From Deltaproteobacteria bacterium (lineage in GTDB: Bacteria > Myxococcota > Polyangia > Polyangiales > B10-G4): a DNA stretch of 9,647 nucleotides. Under the pieces are notes generated by a model. The model ran no database searches. It was not told the DNA's origin and was given only the letters and a program-made list of their open reading frames with translations. How positions within the stretch are numbered: the first letter of the stretch is position 1; every line of letters begins with the position of its first letter. The position numbers were made by a program, and so were the translations under genes. The stretch lies in NCBI GenBank assembly GCA_019312705.1, contig JAFDCW010000087.1, positions 1 to 9,647 on the forward strand, written 5' to 3'. This document shows positions 1-6,655 of this stretch, piece after piece.

Positions 1-847
<847 letters not shown>

Positions 848-848
<1 letters not shown>

Positions 849-1762
849 CACTCGTCCTCGTCCTCGTCGTCGTCGTCGTCGTCGTCCACGTCGTCTTCCA
901 CGTCGTCGTCCACGTCGTCTTCCACGTCGTCGTCCACGTCGTCGTCCACGTCGTCTTCCACGTCGTCGTCGTCCGCGGCGTCTTCCACCCCGTCGTCAGC
1001 CGCAGCGGCGCTCTGGTCCCCGGTCTCGCCGAGGGCGATGGCAGCCTCGGCGGCTTCGGCGGCCTCTTGGGCGTCCTGCATGCGCTTCAGCTCGTCCGGG
1101 TCGAACTGGTCGCCGATCTTGCGCTCGAAGAAGGATCGGCTCTCGTCCGAGAGGTCGCTGAACTCCCGGAGCGTCGGCAGGTCGGCGAGGGCCCGGAGAC
1201 CAAAAAACTCCAAGAAGAACGGCGTCGTGCCGTAAATGAGGGGCCGCCCGGGCTCTTCTTTGCGGCCGAGGATCTTGATGAGCCCCCGCTCGAGGAGGAC
1301 CTTCAGGGAGGAGCCGCAATCGACGCCGCGGATGTCGTCGATCTCGGGACGGGTCACCGGCTGCCGGTAGCCGATGATGCTCATCGTTTCGAGTTGGGCC
1401 CGAGTCAGCCGCACGGGCTTTTGGGCGACGAAGCGCCGGACCCAGGGGGCGTTGGCCGTGCTCGAACGGAACTGCCATCCGGGACCGACCTCGACGAGCT
1501 CGATCCCCCGGCCCTCGTATACCTTCTGGAGAGCCGCGAGGGCCTCCTTGACCTGCGCCGCCTTGACCCGGGCGTAGCGTGCGAGGCGGTTCGCTGAGAC
1601 CGGCGCATCGGCAACGAAGACGAGGCTCTCGACGATGGAGCGCAGCTGCTCCTCGGAAATGGGCTCGGGCTCGGCCTTGCTCGGCCCCGGATGTTCGCTC
1701 CCGGCGCCCGCGGCCTCGTCAGGCACAGACTCTTCGGCCGCTTCTTCGGTGCTCTCGCTCAT
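848..1762 (-). CDS. scpB: Segregation and condensation protein B with long acidic tail
   Basis: ScpB dimers bind the kleisin ScpA and, with SMC, form the bacterial condensin that organises and segregates the chromosome. The 304-aa product has an acidic/Pro-rich leader (about 1-35), a first winged-helix domain (about 36-110) and a second (about 116-190) with the ScpB signature [20 protein letters not shown], then [20 protein letters not shown] and [14 protein letters not shown] linker rich in Ala/Glu (about 228-246) leads to an almost purely Asp/Glu tail (257-304) built from VEDD/VDDD units. Typical ScpB proteins are about 180-250 aa and lack such a tail, so the extension is unusual. The start ATG overlaps the scpA stop by 4 bases (ATGA); a GAGG at 1770-1773 lies 7 nt upstream. 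Co-transcribed with scpA and glyQ by arrangement. Identification is secure; the role of the tail is unknown. Confidence 0.95.
856..859 (-). promoter_or_regulatory. glyQ ribosome binding site embedded in the scpB acidic-tail codons
   Basis: GAGG lies 7 nt upstream of the glyQ ATG (848). It is formed by the alternating GAG/GAC codons that encode the last Asp/Glu residues of ScpB, so the same bases serve as tail codons and as the glyQ Shine-Dalgarno. Confidence 0.6.
887..970 (-). repeat. Seven tandem 12-bp units inside the scpB 3' end
   Basis: On the plus strand the units read cacgtcgtcttc or cacgtcgtcgtc, seven in a row without a break, differing only at one codon (GAA/GAC on the coding strand). 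Flanked by further gtc/ctc triplets (851-886 and 971-973). On the minus strand they encode VEDD and VDDD units. The unit length is a multiple of three, so gain or loss of units keeps scpB in frame and does not disturb the downstream glyQ start. Confidence 0.93.
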
Positions 1763-2586
1763 GACTCAACCTCTGTGCGCGCATCTTCGGCATCTTCGGC
1801 ATCTTCGGCATCTTCGGCGACCTCCGCGTCCTCCGAAGCTCCCGCGTCGAGCACCCGAAGTTCGATATAGAGCGGTGCGTTCGGGTCGTCCTGATGGACC
1901 CGCATCATCCTCATCTTGGCCATTTCGAGCACGGCCAGGAAGGTCACCACGATGTCGTAGGTGGTGATGACGTCTTCGAAGAGGGCCTCGAAGCCGCAGC
2001 GCTTGCTGCCCCGAAGGCGCTCGACGATCTGCGTCATGCGCTCCTGAATCGTGATGCGCTCGGCGGTGATCTCGAAGGAGAGGTCCTTCTGGGCCCGCTT
2101 GAGGACCTTCTGGAAAGCGTCGAGCAGCTTGAAGAGGCCCACGTCTGCGAGAGGGGCGATGCCTTCGGCCTGGGGCGCGGGGATCCCCCGGGGAAATACG
2201 TCTCGCCCGGCGAGACCTCGGCTACCGAGCTCCTCGGAGACCTCTTTGTACTTCTGATACTCGAGCAGGCGCCGGATCAGCTCCCTGCGGGGGTCGAGCT
2301 CATCGAGGTCTTCGTCGTCCTGATCGATCGGCGGCGTCGGCAGGAGCATCTTGCTCTTGATGTGCGCGAGAGTCGCCGCCATCACCAGGTATTCGCTGGC
2401 GACGTCGAGATCCAACTTCTCCATGAGGCCGATGTACTCGAGGTACTTCTCGGTCACGAAGGCGATGGGCAGGTCGAGGACGTCGAGTTCGTGCTTCCGC
2501 GTCAGATGCAGCAGTAGGTCGAGCGGACCCTCGAAGATGGGCAGCTCGATGCGGAAGTTCGGATCGATGGGCTCCGGTGGCTGCAC
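1759..2586 (-). CDS. scpA: Segregation and condensation protein A (kleisin), acidic EDA-repeat tail
   Basis: ScpA is the kleisin that bridges the SMC heads and binds ScpB in the bacterial condensin. The N-terminal signature FEGPLDLLLHLTRKHELDVL followed by DLPIAFVTEKYLEYI is diagnostic. The middle holds LVMAATLAHIKSKMLLP. The C-terminal winged-helix part contains TYDIVVTFLAVLEMAKMRMM, the region that contacts the SMC head in characterised homologues. After the end of the family domain (IELRVLD) an extra acidic tail of EDA repeats is encoded by 9-bp tandem repeats at 1781-1816. Start choice: the frame opens at a TTG at 2610 directly after a TAG stop and without a Shine-Dalgarno, whereas a GTG at 2586 has AGGA at 2593-2596, 6 nt upstream; I prefer the GTG (275 aa; the TTG would give 283). 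First gene of the scpA-scpB-glyQ operon. The scpB gene overlaps its stop by 4 bases. Confidence 0.94.
   Translation of the reverse strand: MQPPEPIDPNFRIELPIFEGPLDLLLHLTRKHELDVLDLPIAFVTEKYLEYIGLMEKLDLDVASEYLVMAATLAHIKSKMLLPTPPIDQDDEDLDELDPRRELIRRLLEYQKYKEVSEELGSRGLAGRDVFPRGIPAPQAEGIAPLADVGLFKLLDAFQKVLKRAQKDLSFEITAERITIQERMTQIVERLRGSKRCGFEALFEDVITTYDIVVTFLAVLEMAKMRMMRVHQDDPNAPLYIELRVLDAGASEDAEVAEDAEDAEDAEDARTEVES
1781..1834 (-). repeat. 9-bp tandem repeat inside the scpA 3' end
   Basis: Four perfect copies of gcatcttcg (plus strand, 1781-1816) followed by two decayed copies (1817-1834, gcgacctcc and gcgtcctcc). On the coding strand they give repeated Glu-Asp-Ala. The period keeps the scpA frame. 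Confidence 0.93.
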
Positions 2587-2592
2587 ACGCGT

Positions 2593-2596
2593 TCCT
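2593..2596 (-). promoter_or_regulatory. Shine-Dalgarno deciding the scpA start
   Basis: AGGA on the minus strand, 6 nt upstream of the GTG at 2586. The alternative TTG at 2610 has no purine-rich element in front of it, only a stop codon. Confidence 0.55.
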
Positions 2597-2779
2597 GCGA
2601 GCTTGGGCAACTACACCGCGCAAATGGGCGCGTCAAACCCCAAGATCCATGGATCGGCCGCGCTCCTTCTGCTGCCGCCGAGCCCAGCATTCGCTATCCT
2701 CTCTGCATGCGGTGAAGCCATCAACGCAGAATCCCACGCTCGCGATATGCGAGACGTGACTTTGCGGGCGACACCCCCC

Positions 2780-2793
2780 TGACAGCGATGTCA
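2780..2793. promoter_or_regulatory. Candidate operator: TGACA/TGTCA inverted repeat
   Basis: Perfect 5-bp arms with a 4-bp spacer in the divergent intergenic region, and a third TGTCA half-site 27 bp downstream at 2816-2820. Spacing and symmetry suit a dimeric repressor, but short arms like these occur by chance, so this is only a candidate. Confidence 0.25.
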
Positions 2794-2956
2794 CGGCACG
2801 TGGCAGCTAGCCCCATGTCAGGACACGGCATGGCCCTCTCGATGCGCCGTGGGGAACACTGATCGCGCCATGCTCCATCTATTGTTTCGCGATGAGCGGC
2901 TTTTCCTGGGCGATTTGCAATGTTCGAGCGGCACGGTGGTTGCATAGATAGGCACC

Positions 2957-3574
2957 GTGCACTGGAATCCGCCATTTGCCCTGCTCTACCCGGAGCGCCC
3001 GCAAATCAGCCTCGACCGAGGCCTGCTTGCCCGTTCATGCCGGGACGAGGCCGCGGTGTGCTTCACCGTCGAGGGTGCGACCGCTGGGCAGACGCGTTCG
3101 GTACCGCTGCCCAACGGCGGCCTCTCCATGGAGACCCGCCTCGACGGGGTGGTGACGTTCGTCGGGGAAGACTTCCTGATGATCACCGACGGCCCGGAGA
3201 TGCGACGCGTACGTTTCCTGCTCCCGTCCGCCGTAAGCCTCGCGGCGCTCCTCGGTTCCCACGTCAACATCTCGATAAAGCTTCGCTTTTCGGCAACAAG
3301 AAGCCCGACCGTCGAGGCGCTGATCGCGGACCGGGACGGGCGGCCTCTGCTCTGGGCCCTCGACGGCACCCTCCCCGAGGACCACCGGGACCGGCCGGTC
3401 GTCCGAGCGACCCATGAAGCGAACGCTCGCCGCCTGGTATTCTCCCACCACCGCAGAGTCGCGAGGGTGGCCACGGCCGACACCGCCCGCCTCGAAACTG
3501 CAACCGGCCCCGCCACCGTCGCCGCAATACGCATCGGCAAAGACGACGTCGGATTCCTCGTCATTTGGGCCTGA
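2957..3574 (+). CDS. Hypothetical protein, about 205 aa
   Basis: I do not recognise this family. Codon use is strongly G/C at third positions, as in the neighbours, supporting a real gene. The product has no signal peptide or membrane segment and looks soluble. The N-terminal part (about 1-60) is followed by a beta-rich stretch METRLDGVVTFVGEDFLMIT from residue 58, then RRVRFLLPSAVSLAALLGSH, TVEALIADRDGRPLLWALDG and a C-terminal ending DDVGFLVIWA. Alternating hydrophobic strands would fit a small beta-barrel or OB-like fold, which is speculation. The GTG start at 2957 lacks a Shine-Dalgarno; an internal ATG at 3128 (residue 58) is a less likely alternative because good codon bias continues upstream of it. 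It is followed 74 bp later by the coiled-coil membrane protein on the same strand. Confidence 0.75.
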   Translation: MHWNPPFALLYPERPQISLDRGLLARSCRDEAAVCFTVEGATAGQTRSVPLPNGGLSMETRLDGVVTFVGEDFLMITDGPEMRRVRFLLPSAVSLAALLGSHVNISIKLRFSATRSPTVEALIADRDGRPLLWALDGTLPEDHRDRPVVRATHEANARRLVFSHHRRVARVATADTARLETATGPATVAAIRIGKDDVGFLVIWA

Positions 3575-3576
3575 TC

Positions 3577-3594
3577 GGGCCTGATAGGGCCCTT
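3577..3594 (+). terminator. Weak stem-loop after the 2957 gene
   Basis: GGGCC (3577-3581), loop TGATAG, GGCCC (3588-3592), then only two T. It overlaps a short direct repeat (gggcctgatc / gggcctgata, 3567-3586) that includes the stop codon. Short stem and no T-run, so termination is uncertain. Confidence 0.3.
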
Positions 3595-3633
3595 GCACCC
3601 AAAACGAGCCATGCGGTCCTCAGGGGGACTTGG

Positions 3634-3639
3634 TATCCT
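3634..3639 (+). promoter_or_regulatory. Candidate -10 element (TATCCT) of the coiled-coil gene
   Basis: TATCCT ends 9 nt before the ATG at 3649, so a transcript starting at the usual distance would begin at or next to the start codon. No Shine-Dalgarno and no clear -35 are visible. It suggests a leaderless or near-leaderless message. Confidence 0.35.
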
Positions 3640-3648
3640 CGGCGGCGC

Positions 3649-4860
3649 ATGGCGGGCTTGGACGGCGAAGACGGCGCGGATCCCTTCGACATGAATGAGG
3701 CGGGGGACTTTCCCGCCCTCGAGCTCCAGAGCGTGCGGCCCCCGCCGCGACAGGCCCCTCCGTCGGCGGTCGTCGAGGCCGATTTGCCCCTCGATCTGCC
3801 GAGCCCCGCCCGGGAGACCGTCCCGGCGAACTTCGACGTGCTGCCACCAGACGTCGACCACCCCCTCCCGACCATCGAGGTGGCGGCGGTCGCAGAATAT
3901 GGCCCTACCTCCGGCTTCCTGGGGGCCATCCCCTACGCCATCTTGGTCTTCACGCGACGTAAGGAGCTGGTCATCGCCGCCGCCGCCGCGGCCGATCACC
4001 TGAAGCGGGCCGAAGGAGATGTCGAGCAAGCTCTCGGCGACCTCGGCATCTCCCTCGTCCAGAAGGCCGACAGCCTCGACGGTGCCCTCGAGGCGATCTC
4101 GTCGGACGTCGCCTCGGCCCGGAAAGCGGCCGACCTCATCGACCAGAGCCGGGCCGTCGACCATCAGGAAGCCGGTCGCGCCGAAGACGAGCGGCGCGCC
4201 ATCGTCTCGGAGCTCGCCGAGGTTCGCCGGGAACTCCCTCCCCACGAAGACCTCGAGACCAAACTCAATACGCGCCTCGAGGTGCGCGAAGTGAACCTGG
4301 GCCGGGCCCAGGGGCAGCTGCAAAGGGCCCAAATCGAGCTTCGCAACGCCAAGAGCGCCGGCGATACGACGCCGGAAAAGCTCGCCCTCCTCGAGGCGAC
4401 CCAAGACCGGTGCGTCCAGGAAGCCGCCGCCGCCGAACAGCCAGTCGCGGAACTGGTGGGCAAGCTCACCGACGTCCGGCAAAACATCGCGGCGCGACTG
4501 GCGCGCATCGCCCAGCTCGAACACGACCACAAAGAGCTCGGTGCAAACGCCGAGCGCAATGCCGGCAAACGCATCGCGGACGAGGGAGAGGACCACCAGA
4601 ACGCCCGCCGGGCCCTGGCCCTCCTCGGCCGCGGCGCCCTCACCAGCGGTGTCGCCGCGATGGCCGACCCCGGGGCCGCGCGCCGAGCCTCCGCGGCTGA
4701 CGAGGAACTCGTCCGCCGTCGCCACCGGGCAAAGATCAGCTCAGCGGCGATCGACGCCTACGACAAGCCGACGCTCTACCAGGGCCTCGGCATCCTCGGC
4801 GGCGCCGGGATCGTGGTCCTGCTCTTCATCCTCGTCGTGCTCTTTCGAGCGATCTTCTGA
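3649..4860 (+). CDS. Coiled-coil protein with C-terminal membrane anchor, unknown function
   Basis: Unrecognised 403-aa protein. The N-terminal third (about 1-85) is acidic and proline-rich (e.g. VRPPPRQAPPSAVVEADLPL) and probably disordered. A hydrophobic patch follows (about 89-102, GFLGAIPYAILVFT) and then RRKEL and an Ala run. Residues about 115-345 are Glu/Arg/Ala/Leu-rich with heptad-like spacing and are predicted by eye to be a long alpha-helical coiled coil (e.g. TRLEVREVNLGRAQGQLQRA). The last 24 residues contain one strong membrane helix, IVVLLFILVVLF, ending RAIF at the C-terminus, as in tail-anchored proteins. The N-terminal patch may be a second, weaker membrane-contacting segment. 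The frame is open upstream to 3565, but the ATG at 3649 has a -10-like TATCCT before it and the extension has poor codon bias. A scaffold or envelope-spanning role is possible but not shown. Confidence 0.8.
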   Translation: MAGLDGEDGADPFDMNEAGDFPALELQSVRPPPRQAPPSAVVEADLPLDLPSPARETVPANFDVLPPDVDHPLPTIEVAAVAEYGPTSGFLGAIPYAILVFTRRKELVIAAAAAADHLKRAEGDVEQALGDLGISLVQKADSLDGALEAISSDVASARKAADLIDQSRAVDHQEAGRAEDERRAIVSELAEVRRELPPHEDLETKLNTRLEVREVNLGRAQGQLQRAQIELRNAKSAGDTTPEKLALLEATQDRCVQEAAAAEQPVAELVGKLTDVRQNIAARLARIAQLEHDHKELGANAERNAGKRIADEGEDHQNARRALALLGRGALTSGVAAMADPGAARRASAADEELVRRRHRAKISSAAIDAYDKPTLYQGLGILGGAGIVVLLFILVVLFRAIF

Positions 4861-4871
4861 CACGGGCTAGC

Positions 4872-4889
4872 CGCGCTCTAGAGAGCGCG
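4872..4889. terminator. Stem-loop between convergent genes
   Basis: CGCGCTC (4872-4878), loop TAGA, GAGCGCG (4883-4889): a perfect 7-bp GC-rich stem in the 43-bp gap between the convergent coiled-coil gene (stop 4860) and the cysteine-rich lipoprotein gene (stop 4904). Position and symmetry fit a bidirectional terminator; there is no T-run on either side. Confidence 0.5.
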
Positions 4890-4903
4890 ACCGGCGCTCG
4901 GGC

Positions 4904-5983
4904 TCAGGGGAACGGCAGCCCGCCGTCGAGACTCGGCAGCCCGCCACCCAAGCAGATGGGCGGGATGACCCCAGGCAGCGGGCTCGGCATTCCGCAACAC
5001 AGGCCCGTCTCTCCGATGGGGAGGATGCCGCCGCCTTCGATGAAGACGCAGGAGTCTCCGTCCGCGGTGCAATCGGCCTCCGCGCCGCAACCGCAAGCCG
5101 TATCGGAGTTGGCCCGGCAGGTGTTGTCGCAGCAGCTCTGACCGAGGGAGGTCGCGGAGGGCTCTCCGCAAGCGGCCGCGGTCCCGCAGCGGCACGCACC
5201 GGCGTTGCACGTCGGACCCGAGTCGCCGCACACCGTGCCGCAAGCGCCGCAGTTGTCGGCGTCGCTCTGAGTGTCGATGCATGCCCCGCCACAGCAAGAG
5301 GTGTCGCCGCCACAGGCCGCCCCCGTGCTGCCGCAGGAGCAGACGCCGGCGACGCAGATCTCTTCGCCGGGGCAGACCGTGCCCACCGAGCCGCAGTTGT
5401 TCCGGTCGGTCTGGGTATTCACGCAGCGGAAGGTGCCGGCGTCGCTGACGCAGCTTTCGCCGACGATGCACTCGAAGTCACCGCACATGCAGCGCGGGGC
5501 GCCGCCGCCGGGGCTCGAACACGCGCTAGCGCGGTCCGGGTCACAGGCGAGGCCGCAGCCGTTGCAGTTCATGAACGAGGGGTTGGTCCGGCCGTCACTG
5601 CCGGCGGGGACCGAGCGGTTGGTGCAGCTCGTGCCACAGCAGCGCTGGGCCGAACTGCACGTCGGGGTGCACATGCCAGGGGTGGAGTCACCCGGGGGCA
5701 CGCTGCTGTCGGAACTGGCGACGCAGCCGCCGAGGGAGCACGTCTGGCCCGTGGTGCAGGTGATCCCGCAGCCACCGCAGTTGGTGACGTCGCTCGCGGT
5801 CGCCCGGCAGAAGTTGCCCGTGGCGCCGCCGCAGCAGAGCAGGCCCGCAGCGCAGGCCGGCTCACACGTCGCCCCCGTGCGGCCATCGTCGCCGCAAGAC
5901 GCCGAGGTCATCACCATGCCCGCCAACATACCCATAGAGCAAAGCGCCCCAAATACTCGTCCGAAGAAAGCCATGCGCAACAT
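4904..5983 (-). CDS. Cysteine-rich repeat lipoprotein, secreted
   Basis: A 359-aa exported protein of unknown function. The N-terminus MLRMAFFGRVFGALCSMGML plus AGMVMTSASC is a signal peptide with a lipobox-like end (lipidated Cys30), followed by GDDG; Gly at +2 does not call for inner-membrane retention. The mature part carries about five degenerate cysteine-rich modules of the type CCGG..C.(D/T)...NCGxCGxxC..G..C..G.C, for example SDADNCGACGTVCGDSGPTC. The same motif recurs in many myxobacterial surface proteins, often misannotated by similarity. The C-terminus is Gly/Pro-rich (ending GGLPSLDGGLPFP). Start: an ATG at 5983 with AGGGAG at 5992-5997, 8 nt upstream; an in-frame GTG at 5989 has only 2 nt spacing and is less likely. 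Single gene, transcribed towards the coiled-coil gene. The many disulfide-capable cysteines suggest a rigid extracellular or outer-membrane surface protein. Confidence 0.85.
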   Translation of the reverse strand: MLRMAFFGRVFGALCSMGMLAGMVMTSASCGDDGRTGATCEPACAAGLLCCGGATGNFCRATASDVTNCGGCGITCTTGQTCSLGGCVASSDSSVPPGDSTPGMCTPTCSSAQRCCGTSCTNRSVPAGSDGRTNPSFMNCNGCGLACDPDRASACSSPGGGAPRCMCGDFECIVGESCVSDAGTFRCVNTQTDRNNCGSVGTVCPGEEICVAGVCSCGSTGAACGGDTSCCGGACIDTQSDADNCGACGTVCGDSGPTCNAGACRCGTAAACGEPSATSLGQSCCDNTCRANSDTACGCGAEADCTADGDSCVFIEGGGILPIGETGLCCGMPSPLPGVIPPICLGGGLPSLDGGLPFP

Positions 5984-5991
5984 TCCCACTA

Positions 5992-5997
5992 CTCCCT
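5992..5997 (-). promoter_or_regulatory. Shine-Dalgarno of the cysteine-rich lipoprotein gene
   Basis: AGGGAG on the minus strand, 8 nt before the ATG at 5983. This spacing favours the ATG over the GTG at 5989. Confidence 0.55.
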
Positions 5998-6006
5998 AGT
6001 AAGCCC

Positions 6007-6036
6007 GGCATACATGCCACTACCCGTGGGGCACGG
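6007..6036. other. Two short inverted repeats between the peroxiredoxin and lipoprotein genes
   Basis: GGCAT-ac-ATGCC (6007-6018) and CCGTG-GGG-CACGG (6024-6036) lie in the 124-bp gap downstream of the peroxiredoxin stop and upstream of the lipoprotein start, both genes on the minus strand. The second could help terminate peroxiredoxin transcription; the first, with almost no loop, looks more like a protein-binding palindrome near the lipoprotein promoter. Neither has a T-run. Confidence 0.3.
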
Positions 6037-6107
6037 TACGGGCCGGCCGGGCCTCAGTCAACGCGCCCACCGGCGGAATTGCGCCCCGTGCGCAAGCTCA
6101 CCGAAGC

Positions 6108-6590
6108 TCAGGCGTCTTTGCGCAGCTCGTCGATGGCGGCGAGGACCGCGTCGACGTGGCCTTTGACCCGGACCTTCGGAAAGACCTTCGCCACCTTGCC
6201 GGCGGGGTCGATGATCACCGTGGTCCGGATGATGCCCATGTACTTCTTGCCGTAGTTGTTCTTCTCGCCCCAAGCCCCGTAGTTCTCGATGACCTTGCCG
6301 TCCTCATCGCTGAGCAGGGCGAAGTTGAGGTTGTTCTTGGCGATGAACTTGTCGTGGCGTTCGAGGGAGTCCTTGCTGACCCCCAGAACCACGGCGTCGC
6401 GGTTCTTCAGCTTGCGCGACGCCGCCGTGAAATCGATGGCCTCCGTCGTGCACCCCGAGGTCATGTCCTTCGGGTAGAAGAAGAGCACCACGGTCTGCCC
6501 GGCGAAGTCTTTCAGTGACGTCTTGCCGCTGCCCCCCTTCGCGGCGGAGGGGAGCGTGAATGCGGGAGCCTTCTTTCCGTCTTTCAACAT
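6108..6590 (-). CDS. bcp: Bcp-type thiol peroxidase (peroxiredoxin), single-cysteine
   Basis: Cytoplasmic peroxiredoxin of the Bcp/PrxQ family, which reduces hydrogen peroxide and organic hydroperoxides using thiol donors such as thioredoxin. The N-terminus MLKDGKKAPAFTLP matches the family opening, and the active-site block FFYPKDMTSGCTTEA holds the P-x3-T-x2-C motif (Pro40, Thr44, peroxidatic Cys47). The conserved Arg is in GIIRTTVIID (Arg122). The length of 160 aa is normal. Odd point: the resolving cysteine that E. coli Bcp carries five residues after the peroxidatic one is Ile here, and the protein has no other cysteine, so it should work as a 1-Cys enzyme. Start: the ATG at 6590 fits the family N-terminus; an ATG at 6599 would add three residues (MRR). 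A TTGACA (6625-6620) lies upstream. Divergent from the lipocalin-like gene. Confidence 0.93.
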   Translation of the reverse strand: MLKDGKKAPAFTLPSAAKGGSGKTSLKDFAGQTVVLFFYPKDMTSGCTTEAIDFTAASRKLKNRDAVVLGVSKDSLERHDKFIAKNNLNFALLSDEDGKVIENYGAWGEKNNYGKKYMGIIRTTVIIDPAGKVAKVFPKVRVKGHVDAVLAAIDELRKDA

Positions 6591-6619
6591 TCTGCGCATC
6601 AGCCACGGCCGGGGACCCT

Positions 6620-6625
6620 TGTCAA
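6620..6625 (-). promoter_or_regulatory. Candidate -35 box (TTGACA) for the peroxiredoxin gene
   Basis: A perfect TTGACA on the minus strand in the 65-bp gap between the divergent peroxiredoxin and lipocalin-like genes. The hexamer 17 nt downstream (CTGATG, 6602-6597) is a poor -10. If used, transcription would start near 6590, the preferred start codon. Confidence 0.3.
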
Positions 6626-6655
6626 CGCCGCCGCAAACGGGCAGACCCGAAGGCC

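Larger units (their letters stand above)
2587..2956. promoter_or_regulatory. 370-bp divergent non-coding region between scpA and the plus-strand gene at 2957
   Basis: No convincing gene is present; codon-like GC bias is lost. It must hold the promoters of the minus-strand scp operon and of the plus-strand pair starting at 2957. Visible structure: an imperfect stem at 2735-2758 (CACGCTCGC / GCGAGaCGTG around GATAT), a perfect inverted repeat TGACA-gcga-TGTCA at 2780-2793 with another TGTCA at 2816-2820, and a minus-strand TTTGACG about 50 nt upstream of the scpA GTG that could be a -35 element but has no good -10. None of these can be assigned to a known regulator. Confidence 0.5.

Noticed and set aside
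887..970. Tandem repeats as a possible CRISPR array
   Set aside because: Units are 12 bp, contiguous and without unique spacers, and they encode an in-frame protein tail.
2870..2947. A 25-codon frame (ATG at 2870, TAG at 2945-2947) just upstream of, and in the same frame as, the gene at 2957
   Set aside because: Codon use (cta, ttg, ttt, caa, tgt) is unlike neighbouring genes and there is no Shine-Dalgarno; it is probably chance, although a broken N-terminus or leader peptide cannot be fully excluded.
2986..4725. A 579-codon open frame on the minus strand
   Set aside because: It lies antisense to two plus-strand genes with much better codon bias and domain structure; long antisense frames are expected in high-GC DNA.
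5271..5999. A 242-codon plus-strand frame rich in Gln and Pro
   Set aside because: It is antisense to the cysteine-rich lipoprotein, which has a signal peptide, a Shine-Dalgarno and repeated modules.
6037..6056. GC-only palindromic stretch around GGCCGGCC as a terminator
   Set aside because: The arms do not form a clean stem beyond 4 bp and no T-run follows.
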